Below are positions 44,034 to 53,237 of a stretch of DNA of 64,000 nt, piece after piece (position 1 is the first letter of the stretch; each line of letters begins with the position of its first letter). This stretch comes from an uncultured Paracoccaceae bacterium. GTDB taxonomy: Bacteria; Pseudomonadota; Alphaproteobacteria; Rhodobacterales; Rhodobacteraceae. The translations under genes and the position numbers were made by a program. The stretch is from the NCBI GenBank assembly GCA_947492825.1, contig CANLNT010000001.1:1-64000 (forward strand), given 5' to 3'. The notes beneath the pieces are model-generated. The model saw nothing but the letters and a program-made list of their open reading frames with translations, was not told the origin of the DNA and searched no databases.

Positions 44034-44426
44034 ATGGCACGTGATACTCGCCGTGGGGGCAAGCGTAAGGTCTCCAAGAACATTGCAGCCGGAGTTGCAC
44101 ACGTAAACTCCAGCTTCAACAACACCAAAATCCTGATCTCTGACGTTCAGGGCAACGCCATTTCATGGTCGTCTGCTGGCACCATGGGCTTCAAGGGCTC
44201 TCGGAAATCCACACCTTATGCCGCCCAGATGGCTGCAGAGGATGCGGGCAAGAAAGCACAAGAGCACGGCGTCAAAACGCTGGAAGTCGAAGTGCAGGGC
44301 CCCGGTTCCGGTCGTGAAAGTGCGCTGCGCGCGCTTGCGGCGGTTGGTTTCAACATCACCTCGATCCGTGATGTGACCCCAATGGCCCACAACGGTTGCC
44401 GCCCGCCAAAGCGTCGCCGCGTCTAA
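44034..44426 (+). CDS. rpsK: 30S ribosomal protein S11
   Basis: A 130-residue S11: [40 protein letters not shown] and the end [18 protein letters not shown]. It forms part of the platform that holds mRNA at the Shine-Dalgarno duplex. A 108-base gap with competing hairpins separates it from rpoA. No rpsD lies in this cluster, as is usual in alphaproteobacteria. Confidence 0.98.
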   Translation: MARDTRRGGKRKVSKNIAAGVAHVNSSFNNTKILISDVQGNAISWSSAGTMGFKGSRKSTPYAAQMAAEDAGKKAQEHGVKTLEVEVQGPGSGRESALRALAAVGFNITSIRDVTPMAHNGCRPPKRRRV

Positions 44427-44429
44427 TCA

Positions 44430-44469
44430 CCCCAACGCCTTGGGGCCTGTGGTTTTGCCACGGCCCCAA
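44430..44469 (+). promoter_or_regulatory. Two mutually exclusive hairpins between rpsK and rpoA
   Basis: TTGGGG (44440-44445) can pair with CCCCAA at 44430-44435, or, as part of TTGGGGCC-T-GTGG, with CCAC-GGCCCCAA at 44458-44469. The two structures cannot form together. No T-run follows, so control by translation or processing is more likely than termination. Confidence 0.5.
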
Positions 44470-44534
44470 TCCGTCATTTTAACCTCGGGCGTTTGCCTTT
44501 TTGGACATGAAGGCAGACAGGAATGGAGGGACAT

Positions 44535-45551
44535 ATGATCCACAAGAACTGGGCTGAACTGATCAAGCCAACACAGCTTGAAATCAAACCGGGTAACGAT
44601 CCTGCACGTCAGGCCACCGTCATTGCCGAACCGCTGGAGCGCGGCTTTGGTCTGACGATGGGCAACGCGCTGCGCCGTATCCTGATGTCGTCGCTGCAAG
44701 GTGCCGCGATCACCGCGGTGCAGATCGACAACGTGCTGCATGAGTTTTCATCCGTGGCCGGTGTGCGTGAAGACGTCACCGACATCGTGCTGAACCTCAA
44801 AGGTGTGGCGATCCGGATGGAAGTCGAAGGCCCCAAGCGGCTGAGCGTTCAGGCCAAAGGCCCGGGCGTTGTGACCGCTGGTGACATCTCCGAGACGGCT
44901 GGCATCGAGATCCTGAACAAGGATCACGTGATCTGCCACCTCGACGATGGCGCTGACCTTTACATGGAACTGACCGTCAACACCGGGAAGGGCTATGTGT
45001 CGGCCGACAAGAACAAGCCGGAAGACGCACCCATCGGCATGATGTCGATCGATGCGATCTACTCGCCCATCAAGAAAGTCAGCTATGACGTGCAGCCGAC
45101 CCGTGAAGGTCAGGTGCTCGACTATGACAAGCTGACCATGAAAGTCGAAACCGATGGCTCGATCACGCCGGACGATGCGGTGGCCTATGCTGCGCGGATC
45201 CTGCAGGACCAGTTGTCGATCTTCGTCAACTTTGATGAGCCCGAAAGCGCCAGCCAGGGGTCCGACGACGATGGCCTGGAATTCAACCCGCTTCTGCTGA
45301 AGAAGGTTGATGAGCTGGAGCTATCCGTGCGGTCCGCAAACTGCCTGAAGAACGACAATATCGTATATATTGGCGATCTGATCCAGAAGACCGAAGCCGA
45401 AATGCTGCGCACGCCGAACTTTGGCCGCAAATCCTTGAACGAAATCAAGGAAGTGCTGTCCGGCATGGGTCTGCACCTTGGCATGGACGTCGAAGATTGG
45501 CCGCCAGACAACATCGAAGATCTGGCCAAGAAATTCGAAGACCAGTTCTAA
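44535..45551 (+). CDS. rpoA: RNA polymerase subunit alpha
   Basis: A 338-residue alpha subunit. The N-terminal assembly domain has [20 protein letters not shown] and [20 protein letters not shown]; after a linker, the C-terminal domain that binds UP elements and activators has [20 protein letters not shown] and [26 protein letters not shown] five bases upstream supports the ATG at 44535 rather than an ATG at 44523. It sits in its normal place between rpsK and rplQ. Confidence 0.98.
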   Translation: MIHKNWAELIKPTQLEIKPGNDPARQATVIAEPLERGFGLTMGNALRRILMSSLQGAAITAVQIDNVLHEFSSVAGVREDVTDIVLNLKGVAIRMEVEGPKRLSVQAKGPGVVTAGDISETAGIEILNKDHVICHLDDGADLYMELTVNTGKGYVSADKNKPEDAPIGMMSIDAIYSPIKKVSYDVQPTREGQVLDYDKLTMKVETDGSITPDDAVAYAARILQDQLSIFVNFDEPESASQGSDDDGLEFNPLLLKKVDELELSVRSANCLKNDNIVYIGDLIQKTEAEMLRTPNFGRKSLNEIKEVLSGMGLHLGMDVEDWPPDNIEDLAKKFEDQF

Positions 45552-45560
45552 GACAGCGGG

Positions 45561-45606
45561 CCAGACTTTTTCAAAAAGTCTGGTCCAAATCCTTCGAAGG
45601 ATTTGG
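45561..45606. repeat. Pair of perfect palindromes after rpoA
   Basis: The first (45561-45583) has 11-bp arms CCAGACTTTTT/AAAAAGTCTGG around one C. The second (45585-45606) is CCAAATCCTTC followed at once by its exact complement. Only one base lies between them. They are transcribed between rpoA and rplQ and lack a T-run. The layout parallels the pair at 3758-3816. Confidence 0.8.
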
Positions 45607-45694
45607 CTCCTTCACCCGGGCAATCCCGCCCCAATAACGGAGTTGGCGTCACCGCAGCGTCATCCCACATATAAAACGTAATGGAGACTTTGAT

Positions 45695-46114
45695 ATGCGT
45701 CACGCACGTGGTTACCGCCGCCTCAACCGCACACATGAGCACCGTAAGGCGCTGTTTGCGAACATGGCAGGCTCGCTCATTGAACATGAGCAGATCAAGA
45801 CAACTTTGCCCAAGGCAAAAGAACTCAAGCGCGTCATCGAAAAGCTGGTGACACTTGGCAAGCGCGGCGATCTGCACGCCCGCCGTCAGGCCGCGTCCCG
45901 CCTCAAGCAGGACCAGTATGTCGCGAAATTGTTCGACGTCCTTGGTCCGCGCTACAAGGATCGTCAGGGCGGTTATGTCCGCGTTCTGAAGGCGGGCTTC
46001 CGCTATGGTGACATGGCCCCGATGGCGATCATCGAATTCGTGGATCGCGACATTGATGCCAAAGGCGCCGCTGATAAGGCCCGTCTGGCCGAAGTTGACG
46101 CAGCGGAAGAGTAA
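45695..46114 (+). CDS. rplQ: 50S ribosomal protein L17
   Basis: A 139-residue L17 starting [20 protein letters not shown] with [20 protein letters not shown] and [20 protein letters not shown]. It is slightly longer than in E. coli because of an acidic C-terminal tail. AATGGAGACTTTGAT precedes the ATG. It ends the ribosomal cluster and has a strong terminator. Confidence 0.98.
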   Translation: MRHARGYRRLNRTHEHRKALFANMAGSLIEHEQIKTTLPKAKELKRVIEKLVTLGKRGDLHARRQAASRLKQDQYVAKLFDVLGPRYKDRQGGYVRVLKAGFRYGDMAPMAIIEFVDRDIDAKGAADKARLAEVDAAEE

Positions 46115-46140
46115 TCTCACCGCGGCTTTTGAAGAATGAC

Positions 46141-46172
46141 AAAAGGCCCTGTCACTGACAGGGCCTTTTTGT
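46141..46172 (+). terminator. Terminator after rplQ
   Basis: AAAAGGCCCTGTCA (46141-46154) pairs perfectly with TGACAGGGCCTTTT (46156-46169), followed by T. The A-rich left arm means it could also act on the other strand. It ends the alpha operon. Confidence 0.95.
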
Positions 46173-46289
46173 TTGCAGATGCGATTTCTGCTAATCGGGG
46201 TCTTTTTGGTCCAGCGGGTCCTGATCTTTTGGTTTTATTGACTTTTTTGGTGTCTTCTGCGGTGGAAACAGGAACGACCGCAACGCTCT

Positions 46290-46310
46290 CAACTGACCTT
46301 TTGTCAGTTG
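46290..46310. promoter_or_regulatory. Operator-like dyad upstream of luxR
   Basis: CAACTGAC (46290-46297), CTTTT, GTCAGTTG (46303-46310): perfect 8-bp arms. It lies 102 bases before the luxR start in a 240-base gap with no other gene. LuxR-type proteins bind dyads of about 20 bp with CTG/CAG in the arms, so self-regulation is possible. Confidence 0.45.
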
Positions 46311-46411
46311 CTGCAATCGTTGCCAAATGTCCTGTTCCGCCATGTCGCGGCTCCTTGCTGATTGGCGCAATTTACGGTTGACGGCTTCACAGGCAACTTG
46401 TCTAAAAAGAT

Positions 46412-47023
46412 ATGTCCATTCAGTCTGTTATAGAATTTCACACGCGCAAACTGTCCTACTGCGCCCCGGATGGGTTTTTCTTTGCATTGCACATTCGCTT
46501 TGCGTTGCCGCTTTTGCACCACCAGACCTACCCCGAAGGATGGACCAATCTTTACACCGAACAGGCCTTCGCCCTTCGTGACCCGATTATCGCCTGGGGC
46601 TTCAGCCAGGAAGGCATGACGCGCTGGTCTGAAATTGGCATCCCGGATCCGTTTGATATCCTTGGGCAGGCGAAACAGTTTGATATGAACTACGGCTTTG
46701 CCGTCTCGACCGGCCCGATCAACTCGCGGTCGATCGCGTCAGCGTCGCGCCCGGACCGGGAATTTAATGACGATGAGATGATCGAGTTCAACAAGATCAT
46801 CCAGCAACTGCATGTTGCAACGGAACCGCCCAAGTCGCTGACTGATGCGCAGGTGGCGGCACTGCGTCTGATTGCCGATGGCGACCGACATGCCGCTGCG
46901 GCAGCTAAACTGGGGATCTCGGAAAGTGCCCTAAAGGCAAGGCTTTCTGCGGCGCGCAACAGCCTGCTGGCACGCACCACGGCAGAGGCGATTCAGCGGG
47001 CGCGCGACTACCGCCTGCTTTGA
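46412..47023 (+). CDS. luxR: LuxR-family autoinducer-responsive regulator
   Basis: A 203-residue regulator. The N-terminal part has the acyl-homoserine-lactone pocket pattern WTNLYTEQAFALRDPIIAWG (Trp44, Tyr48, Asp57, Pro58). The C-terminal helix-turn-helix is LTDAQVAALRLIADGDRHAA with AAKLGISESALKARLSAARN. It is shorter than most family members (about 230-250). The HTH sequence is divergent from the usual GKTSWEIS type. luxI follows 69 bases downstream. Confidence 0.88.
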   Translation: MSIQSVIEFHTRKLSYCAPDGFFFALHIRFALPLLHHQTYPEGWTNLYTEQAFALRDPIIAWGFSQEGMTRWSEIGIPDPFDILGQAKQFDMNYGFAVSTGPINSRSIASASRPDREFNDDEMIEFNKIIQQLHVATEPPKSLTDAQVAALRLIADGDRHAAAAAKLGISESALKARLSAARNSLLARTTAEAIQRARDYRLL

Positions 47024-47036
47024 AACCATTCCTTAT

Positions 47037-47054
47037 TTAAACCGGTTAGTTTAA
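47037..47054. promoter_or_regulatory. Lux-box-sized inverted repeat before luxI
   Basis: TTAAAC (47037-47042), CGGTTA, GTTTAA (47049-47054): perfect 6-bp arms within 18 bp, 38 bases before the luxI start. Its size and place suit a LuxR target, though the sequence differs from the Vibrio lux box. Confidence 0.45.
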
Positions 47055-47092
47055 CCCTAGAAGGACGTTAACTACTCAACCGGAGAAGCCCT

Positions 47093-47683
47093 ATGCAGGC
47101 CACCACACTCTCTTTTGCGAACATCCACAACCATGGCGAGTTGTTTGCAAATGTACTTCGCGCACGCCGCGAGTCCTTTATCGTCAAGAACAAATGGGAT
47201 TTGCCCCAAACTATGGGGATGGAATACGACCAGTACGACACGCCACAATCCCGCTGGCTAGCCGTGCATGATGACACGGGCCGTGTTCTTGCCGGGGTCC
47301 GCCTGACGCCGACGACGGCGCAATGCGGAATCTACAGCTACATGATCAAGGACGCACAGAACGGGTTACTCGACTCGATCCCCACCGACCTTCTGTATGA
47401 TGACGCGCCTGTCGACGAAGCCACCTGGGAAGTCACCCGGGGGTTCGTTGCCAACGATATCCCGACCAGCATCAGACGCAAGGTGCATCTGCGCCTCGTG
47501 CATCAGATGCTGCGGACCAGCCGGGAAGAGGGGATCGGGCGTCTGCTCGCGCTGCTGCCCTCGAACTGGAGCCGTTGGAGCGCGCGTTGCCAGCTTGAAA
47601 TGAAGGCTGCCGGGCGCAACATGAACATGGGTGGCATTGATTATCAGGCTGTCTGGATCGACTTTTCGACCCAGTTGCACTGA
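47093..47683 (+). CDS. luxI: Acyl-homoserine-lactone synthase
   Basis: A 196-residue LuxI-type enzyme that makes a diffusible quorum signal from SAM and an acyl carrier. Catalytic residues are in order: Arg26, Phe29, Trp35, Asp46 and Asp49 (MEYDQYDTP), Arg70, and Glu113/Arg116 (TWEVTRGFV). The chain length of the signal cannot be read from sequence. CCGGAGAAGCCCT precedes the ATG. It forms a cognate pair with the preceding luxR. Confidence 0.95.
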   Translation: MQATTLSFANIHNHGELFANVLRARRESFIVKNKWDLPQTMGMEYDQYDTPQSRWLAVHDDTGRVLAGVRLTPTTAQCGIYSYMIKDAQNGLLDSIPTDLLYDDAPVDEATWEVTRGFVANDIPTSIRRKVHLRLVHQMLRTSREEGIGRLLALLPSNWSRWSARCQLEMKAAGRNMNMGGIDYQAVWIDFSTQLH

Positions 47684-47722
47684 TGCTTTGCCAAGCTCCT
47701 GCTGGCAGCATAGAACCCGGCT

Positions 47723-49042
47723 ATGGCCGATCTGTTCGATGCTGCACCGTCCACGACACCACCCAGCGGTCCGCGACCGCTGGCCGACCGCTTACGGCCT
47801 GCAAGGTTGGCGGATGTCATCGGGCAAGAACAGGTGCTTGGCCCAGAGGCGCCGCTTGGCGCAATGCTGGCCGCCGGGTCGTTGTCCTCACTTATCCTGT
47901 GGGGGCCGCCCGGCGTCGGCAAGACGACGATTGCGCGACTTCTCGCTTCTGAGACGGATCTGCATTTCGTCCAGATCAGCGCGATCTTCACAGGCGTCCC
48001 CGATCTGCGCAAAGTCTTTGAAGCGGCCCGCATGCGGCGCGGCAATGGCAAGGGCACCTTGCTGTTTGTCGATGAAATTCACCGCTTTAACAAAGCCCAG
48101 CAAGACGGGTTCCTGCCCCATATGGAAGACGGAACGATTCTCTTGGTTGGGGCCACAACAGAGAACCCAAGCTTTGAATTGAACGCCGCCGTCCTGTCAC
48201 GGGCGCAGGTTCTGGTGCTTAATCGGCTGAATTCCGCCGATCTGGAACGGCTTGCGCAACGGGCTGAGGCAGAGCTGGATCGCGCCCTGCCGTTGGATGA
48301 TGCCGCGCGCACGGCCCTGATCGAGATGGCCGATGGCGACGGGCGGGCGCTCTTGAATCTGATCGAACAGGTCACCGCCTGGACCGACGACAAGGTGCTG
48401 ACCACCGAGACGCTGACCACCCGGTTGATGAAACGGGCGACGAAATACGACAAATCCGGTGACGAGCACTACAACCTGATTTCGGCCCTGCACAAATCGG
48501 TCCGCGGCTCTGACCCGGATGCCGCGCTTTACTGGTATGCCCGGATGCTCAAAGGCGGCGAAGACCCGCGCTATCTGGCACGCCGGATCACGCGCATGGC
48601 GGTCGAGGATATCGGCCTCGCTGATCCACAGGCGCACCGCGTCTGTCTGGACGCCTGGGAAACCTACGAACGGCTTGGCAGCCCCGAAGGCGAATTGGCG
48701 CTGGCACAGGCCGTGACCTATCTGGCACTCGCGCCGAAATCCAACGCAGGCTACGTGGCCTACAAGGCTGCGATGATTGCCGCCACCAGCACCGGGTCCG
48801 AACCGCCGCCCAAACATATCCTGAACGCCGCCACATCATTGATGAAGGATCAGGGCTATGGTGCGGGCTATGCCTATGATCACGACGCCGAAGACGGATT
48901 TTCCGGCCAGAACTATTTTCCCGACGGGATGGACCGCGACACATATTATCAGCCGGTGGATCGTGGGTTTGAACGGGATCTGAAGAAGCGCGTCGATTAT
49001 TTCAACGGGTTACGTGACAAGCGCAACGCCGCCAAGAATTGA
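47723..49042 (+). CDS. rarA: Replication-associated recombination protein RarA (MgsA)
   Basis: A 439-residue AAA+ ATPase related to clamp loaders, acting at stalled forks. Landmarks: [20 protein letters not shown], Walker [10 protein letters not shown] (61-69), Walker [11 protein letters not shown], sensor [12 protein letters not shown], and the C-terminal tetramerisation part with [20 protein letters not shown]. It starts 40 bases after luxI and ends shortly before crcB. Confidence 0.95.
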   Translation: MADLFDAAPSTTPPSGPRPLADRLRPARLADVIGQEQVLGPEAPLGAMLAAGSLSSLILWGPPGVGKTTIARLLASETDLHFVQISAIFTGVPDLRKVFEAARMRRGNGKGTLLFVDEIHRFNKAQQDGFLPHMEDGTILLVGATTENPSFELNAAVLSRAQVLVLNRLNSADLERLAQRAEAELDRALPLDDAARTALIEMADGDGRALLNLIEQVTAWTDDKVLTTETLTTRLMKRATKYDKSGDEHYNLISALHKSVRGSDPDAALYWYARMLKGGEDPRYLARRITRMAVEDIGLADPQAHRVCLDAWETYERLGSPEGELALAQAVTYLALAPKSNAGYVAYKAAMIAATSTGSEPPPKHILNAATSLMKDQGYGAGYAYDHDAEDGFSGQNYFPDGMDRDTYYQPVDRGFERDLKKRVDYFNGLRDKRNAAKN

Positions 49043-49074
49043 CATCCCCGCCACAGCGGGCCAAGGGATGCGCC

Positions 49075-49458
49075 ATGTTGATGACATTGGGACAAGTGGC
49101 CATTGGTGGCGCGATCGGGGCCAGCCTGCGCTTTTTGTGCGGGATGTGGATATTGCGCGCCTTGCCGGTGGGTTTCGGGTTTCCGGTCGCAATCATTTCG
49201 GTCAATGTTGTGGGGTCGTTCCTGATGGGACTGTTTGTGGTCTGGTCATTCCAACGCGGCATGGGGCACCTGAATCCGTTCGTGATGACCGGCGTGCTGG
49301 GCGGGTTCACCACCTTCTCGGCCTTCTCGCTCGAGGCGTTTACGCTGTTTGAAAAAGGGCAAATCGGGGCAGCCGGGGTCTATGTCGCCTCCTCGGTCCT
49401 GCTGTCCCTCCTCGGCCTAATGGCAGGCGTATTGATCGCAAGGGGGCTCTGGGCATGA
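49075..49458 (+). CDS. crcB: Fluoride channel CrcB/Fluc
   Basis: A 127-residue membrane protein with four membrane segments. The signatures GGAIGASLRFLCG and NVVGSFLMGL and the GVLGGFTTFSAFSLE block with the phenylalanine box are those of dual-topology Fluc channels that export fluoride. The ATG at 49075 follows AAGGG; an in-frame ATG also lies at 49081. No fluoride riboswitch was recognised in the short upstream gap. It overlaps the next gene by 4 bases. Confidence 0.93.
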   Translation: MLMTLGQVAIGGAIGASLRFLCGMWILRALPVGFGFPVAIISVNVVGSFLMGLFVVWSFQRGMGHLNPFVMTGVLGGFTTFSAFSLEAFTLFEKGQIGAAGVYVASSVLLSLLGLMAGVLIARGLWA

Positions 49459-50507
49459 GCGGCGTGCAGACACGGGTCATTGGCCCTGACGATGGCGACC
49501 AGCGGGTGGACCGTTACCTGCGGCGGCTGTTTCCGCATCTCACGCAGGGGCGTATCGAAAAGATGTGCCGCAAGGGCGAGCTGCGCGTTGACGGCGGCCG
49601 GGTCAAGACCAACACCCGGCTTGAAACGGGCCAGACGATCCGCATCCCACCCCTGCCGTCCGAAGCAGAGGTAGAGGCCGCGCGCGCCTTGCAAAAGCAC
49701 GGCGTGACCAAGGCCGACGCCAAGCTGATCCAGTCCTGCGTGATTTACCGCGATGAGCATATCATCGCGATCAACAAGCCCCCCGGTCTTGCGACGCAAG
49801 GCGGCTCCAAGACCACACGCCACGTGGATGGTATGGCCGAGGCGCTGACATTTGGCATGGAAGAAAAGCCCCGTTTGGTGCACCGGCTAGATAAAGATAC
49901 CTCTGGCGTGCTGCTGCTGGCGCGCACGCGCCTGATGGCCAAGCAGTTGACCGAGAACCTCAAGCATCACGCCACCCGCAAAATCTATTGGGCGGCCATC
50001 GCCGGTGTGCCGCATCCGCGCGCGGGCACGATCAAATACGGGCTGGTCAAGGCACCGGGCCACGGGCGCGGCGGCGAGAATGAGAAGATGCGCTGCGTGC
50101 ATCCGCGCGACGTCGACAGCACCGAAGGGGCCAAGCGCGCCACCACAGATTACGCGGTGATGGACAAGCTGGCCAACCGCGCCGCCTGGGTGGCGCTTGT
50201 GCCGATCACCGGCCGCACCCATCAGCTGCGCGCCCATATGGCCGAGATCGGGCACCCGATCATCGGGGATGGCAAATACGGCGGGTCGAGCCAGGAAAAC
50301 CTTGGCGACGGCTGGGGCGCTGGCATGGGCGAAGAGATCGGGCGCAAGATGCACCTGCACGCACGCTCGCTGACAATCGAACACCCTGCCACCGGGGCCA
50401 CGTTGCATCTGACAGCCCCCTTGCCGGACCATATGACCCACACTTGGGACTATGTCGGCTGGCACGTCAGCCACGCGCCGGTTGACCCCTTTAACATGCC
50501 CGAATGA
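49455..50507 (+). CDS. RluA-family pseudouridine synthase (RluC/RluD type)
   Basis: A 350-residue enzyme with an N-terminal S4 RNA-binding domain (residues 15-65: RVDRYLRRLFPHLTQGRIEK) and the catalytic motif LVHRLDKDTSGVLLLART with Asp146. Later LVPITGRTHQLRAHMAEIGH is the second family motif. It isomerises uridines in 23S rRNA; length and S4 domain suit RluC, but RluD is not excluded. It is coupled to crcB and to the HAD gene. Confidence 0.92.
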   Translation: MSGVQTRVIGPDDGDQRVDRYLRRLFPHLTQGRIEKMCRKGELRVDGGRVKTNTRLETGQTIRIPPLPSEAEVEAARALQKHGVTKADAKLIQSCVIYRDEHIIAINKPPGLATQGGSKTTRHVDGMAEALTFGMEEKPRLVHRLDKDTSGVLLLARTRLMAKQLTENLKHHATRKIYWAAIAGVPHPRAGTIKYGLVKAPGHGRGGENEKMRCVHPRDVDSTEGAKRATTDYAVMDKLANRAAWVALVPITGRTHQLRAHMAEIGHPIIGDGKYGGSSQENLGDGWGAGMGEEIGRKMHLHARSLTIEHPATGATLHLTAPLPDHMTHTWDYVGWHVSHAPVDPFNMPE

Positions 50508-51169
50508 CCGATCTGCGGCTGGTCATCTTCGATGTGGACGGCACGCTGGTCGACAGCCAGGATATGATCTTTGCCGCCTTTGCCTTTGCCTACGAAGGGC
50601 AGGGCCTGCCGGTGCCCGACCGCGCCCATGCGCTGTCTTTCGTGGGCATGTCGCTTGACCTGATCTTCCCCCGCCTGTCGCCGGAACTGACGCCCGATCA
50701 GCACAAGGGCCTGATCCGGGGCTACCGCGACGCCTATTTCCACATCCGCGAAACCCGCGGCAACAATATGACGTCTCCGTTCTTTCCCGGCGCGCGGGCG
50801 GCACTGGATGATTTGCGCGCGCAAGACTGGACGCTGCTGGCCGTAGCCACCGGAAAATCCAAGCGCGGGCTGGACAAGCTGATCGAAGGCCATGCCCTGC
50901 AGGGCTATTTCATTAGCGAGCAAACGGCAGATTCTCACCCCTCCAAACCGCATCCGTCGATGATTCTGACGGCGATGGCGGACGCGGGCGTTGCGGCCGC
51001 CCAGACCGTCATGGTGGGCGACACCAGCTATGACATGGACATGGGCCGGGCCGCCGGGGTCAAGACCATCGGCGTGACCTGGGGCTACCATGACGCGGGC
51101 ACCCTTGACGCCGATCGCCTGATTAGCGATTTCGCCGACCTGACAAAAACCGTGGATGAGTTGATATGA
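50504..51169 (+). CDS. HAD-superfamily hydrolase (subfamily IA)
   Basis: A 221-residue phosphatase with motif I FDVDGTLVDS (Asp10, Asp12), a helical cap, motif II Thr in AVATGKSKRG, and motif IV MVGDTSYDMDMGRAAG. It resembles phosphoglycolate phosphatase-type enzymes, but the substrate is not evident. It is linked by 4-base overlaps to the pseudouridine synthase and ATP12 genes. Confidence 0.92.
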   Translation: MTDLRLVIFDVDGTLVDSQDMIFAAFAFAYEGQGLPVPDRAHALSFVGMSLDLIFPRLSPELTPDQHKGLIRGYRDAYFHIRETRGNNMTSPFFPGARAALDDLRAQDWTLLAVATGKSKRGLDKLIEGHALQGYFISEQTADSHPSKPHPSMILTAMADAGVAAAQTVMVGDTSYDMDMGRAAGVKTIGVTWGYHDAGTLDADRLISDFADLTKTVDELI

Positions 51170-51876
51170 GCGATTGGGCCGCCAAACGATTCTGGGACGC
51201 CGCCAGCGTTGCGCCCGCTGATGGCGGGTTCACCGTGCATCTGGATGCGCGGCCTTTGCGCACACCGGGCAAGTCCGCGCTGATCGTGCCGACACACGAC
51301 ATGGCCGCCGCAATTGCCGCGGAATGGGACGCGCAAACCGGCAAAATTGATCCCAACACCATGCCGGTGACCCGTGCCGCCAATTCGGCGATCGAAAAGG
51401 TGATGCCGCAGAAAGACGCGGTGATTGATGAGCTGTCGGGCTACGGCAAAAGTGATCTGATTTGCTATCGCGCCACCGGACCAGAGGCGCTGATCGACCA
51501 GCAAAAGGCTGCTTGGGACCCTTGGCTGGCCTGGGCGGCCAACGCGCTTGACGCGACGCTGGTCACAACGCAGGGCGTGATGCCGGTGGACCAACCTGCC
51601 GCTGCCATTGCCCGCCTGCGCGACGCTGTGGCGCAGATGGATGCCTTCCAGCTTGCTGGATTCCACGAATTGGTCACGATTTCGGGCTCGCTGGTGCTGT
51701 CGCTTGCGGTCACGGCGGACAAGCTTTCACCGCAAGAGGCATGGGACCTCAGCCGCGTGGACGAGCTTTGGCAGATATCACAATGGGGCGAGGACGAAGA
51801 GGCATCAGCCCACGCGGCACGCAAATGTCAGGCTTTTCTGGCTGGTGCGCGATTCTTTCAATTGTGCTTGACGTAA
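51166..51876 (+). CDS. ATP12-family F1-ATPase assembly chaperone
   Basis: A 236-residue ATP12 protein: WAAKRFWDAASVAPADGGFT, LRTPGKSALIVPTHDMAAAI, AAEWDAQTGKIDPNTMPVTR and the WDLSRVDELWQISQWGEDEE block with its conserved Glu/Asp cluster. In mitochondria ATP12 guards the alpha subunit during F1 assembly; alphaproteobacteria keep the gene. It closes a four-gene coupled run beginning at crcB. Confidence 0.94.
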   Translation: MSDWAAKRFWDAASVAPADGGFTVHLDARPLRTPGKSALIVPTHDMAAAIAAEWDAQTGKIDPNTMPVTRAANSAIEKVMPQKDAVIDELSGYGKSDLICYRATGPEALIDQQKAAWDPWLAWAANALDATLVTTQGVMPVDQPAAAIARLRDAVAQMDAFQLAGFHELVTISGSLVLSLAVTADKLSPQEAWDLSRVDELWQISQWGEDEEASAHAARKCQAFLAGARFFQLCLT

Positions 51877-52088
51877 GGGCGGCTCGCCCTGTCGTTGAAC
51901 AATCGTGAAAAATCCTGCGTTTTCTGCACGATTAGGTCCGGTTTGATCCAGTCGTGCCCTTGACCTTGGGTCGAACTTTCCTTCACTCTGTATCCACTGG
52001 GGATCACTCTCCCCTTTCGCAACGTTTGCCCGCAAAGGGCGACATACCACTGTCCCCGCCCGGGGCAGAAACTCAGGAAGAGGTAAAA

Positions 52089-53108
52089 ATGAAAAAAACC
52101 GTATTCTTCGGCGCGCTGGCTGTTGCTGGTCTGTCCGCAGGTGCTGCCGCTGCCGGCACGCTCGATGACGTGAAGGCACGTGGCACGTTGAACTGTGGCG
52201 TGACCACCGGTCTGGTGGGCTTTGCCGCCCCTGACGCGAATGGCGTCTGGGAAGGCTTTGACGTCGGCGTTTGCCGTGCTGTTGCCGCTGCTGTTCTGGG
52301 TGACCAGAATGCTGTTGAATTCATCCCGACCACCGGCAAGACCCGCTTTACAGCGCTTGCTTCGGGTGAAATCGACATGCTGGCCCGTAACACCACATGG
52401 ACATTCAGCCGTGACGTCGACCTGAAGTTCGAATTTGTCGGCATCAACTACTACGACGGTCAGGGCTTCATTGCACCCAAAGCACTGGGTGTGTCATCGG
52501 CCAAAGATCTCGATGGCGCGACCGTCTGTGTGCAGACCGGCACCACAACAGAGCTGAACCTGGCCGACTTCTTCCGGTCCAACAACATCTCTTATGAGCC
52601 TGTGCCGATTGAAACCAACGCAGAAGGTCAGCAGCAGTACCTTGCCGGTGCTTGCGACGTTTACACCACTGACGCATCCGGTCTGGCTGCGACACGTGCT
52701 ACGTTCGAAAACCCCGGCGATCACATTCTGCTGCCTGAAATCATCTCCAAAGAGCCGCTGGGCCCGCTGGTCCGCCACGGCGACAACGACTGGGGTGATG
52801 TGGTGCGCTGGACACTGAACGCGCTGATCACAGCAGAAGAGCTGGGCGTGACATCTGCCAACATCGAAGAACTGGCAGCTGCACCAACCAACAACCCGGA
52901 AATCAACCGCTTGCTGGGCACCGATGGTGAACTGGGCGCGATGCTGGGTCTGGACGCTAACTGGGCCATGATGGCCATCAAGGCTGGCGGCAACTACGGT
53001 GAGCTTTTTGAAAAGAACATCGGTGAGAACACACCGATTGGTCTGGCACGTGGCCTGAACGCCATGTGGACCGAAGGCGGCCTGATCTACTCGCCTCCTT
53101 TCCGCTAA
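52089..53108 (+). CDS. bztA: Amino-acid ABC transporter substrate-binding protein BztA
   Basis: A 339-residue receptor with a signal peptide (about 1-22, AAAA/GTLDDV). The pattern VKARGTLNCGVTTGLVGFAA, FDVGVCRAVAAAVLGD and EIDMLARNTTWTFSRDVDLK matches the Bzt/Aap glutamate-glutamine-aspartate-asparagine receptor, larger than most polar amino-acid receptors. GGAAGAGGTAAAA precedes the ATG at 52089. A strong hairpin after the gene likely keeps its mRNA in excess of the permease genes. The 212-base region upstream holds no other gene. Confidence 0.95.
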   Translation: MKKTVFFGALAVAGLSAGAAAAGTLDDVKARGTLNCGVTTGLVGFAAPDANGVWEGFDVGVCRAVAAAVLGDQNAVEFIPTTGKTRFTALASGEIDMLARNTTWTFSRDVDLKFEFVGINYYDGQGFIAPKALGVSSAKDLDGATVCVQTGTTTELNLADFFRSNNISYEPVPIETNAEGQQQYLAGACDVYTTDASGLAATRATFENPGDHILLPEIISKEPLGPLVRHGDNDWGDVVRWTLNALITAEELGVTSANIEELAAAPTNNPEINRLLGTDGELGAMLGLDANWAMMAIKAGGNYGELFEKNIGENTPIGLARGLNAMWTEGGLIYSPPFR

Positions 53109-53123
53109 GACCGGAAACACACG

Positions 53124-53153
53124 AAAGGGCGCGGCAATGGCCGCGCCCTTTTA
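53124..53153 (+). terminator. Terminator/attenuator after bztA
   Basis: AAAGGGCGCGGC (53124-53135) pairs perfectly with GCCGCGCCCTTT (53140-53151) around AATG, then TTA. It is strong yet lies inside an operon, a usual way to make more receptor than channel. Confidence 0.85.
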
Positions 53154-53237
53154 CCACAAGCCAACAGAATTCCCGATCAGCCTACAGACGGCCATCCAAC
53201 GAGCCGCTGATGTGATCGGACCAGTGGGGAAAACATT

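Noticed and set aside
46117-46326. 69-codon minus-strand frame between rplQ and luxR
   Set aside because: It overlaps the rplQ terminator and the dyad before luxR; Ser/Lys/Pro-rich with no start signal.
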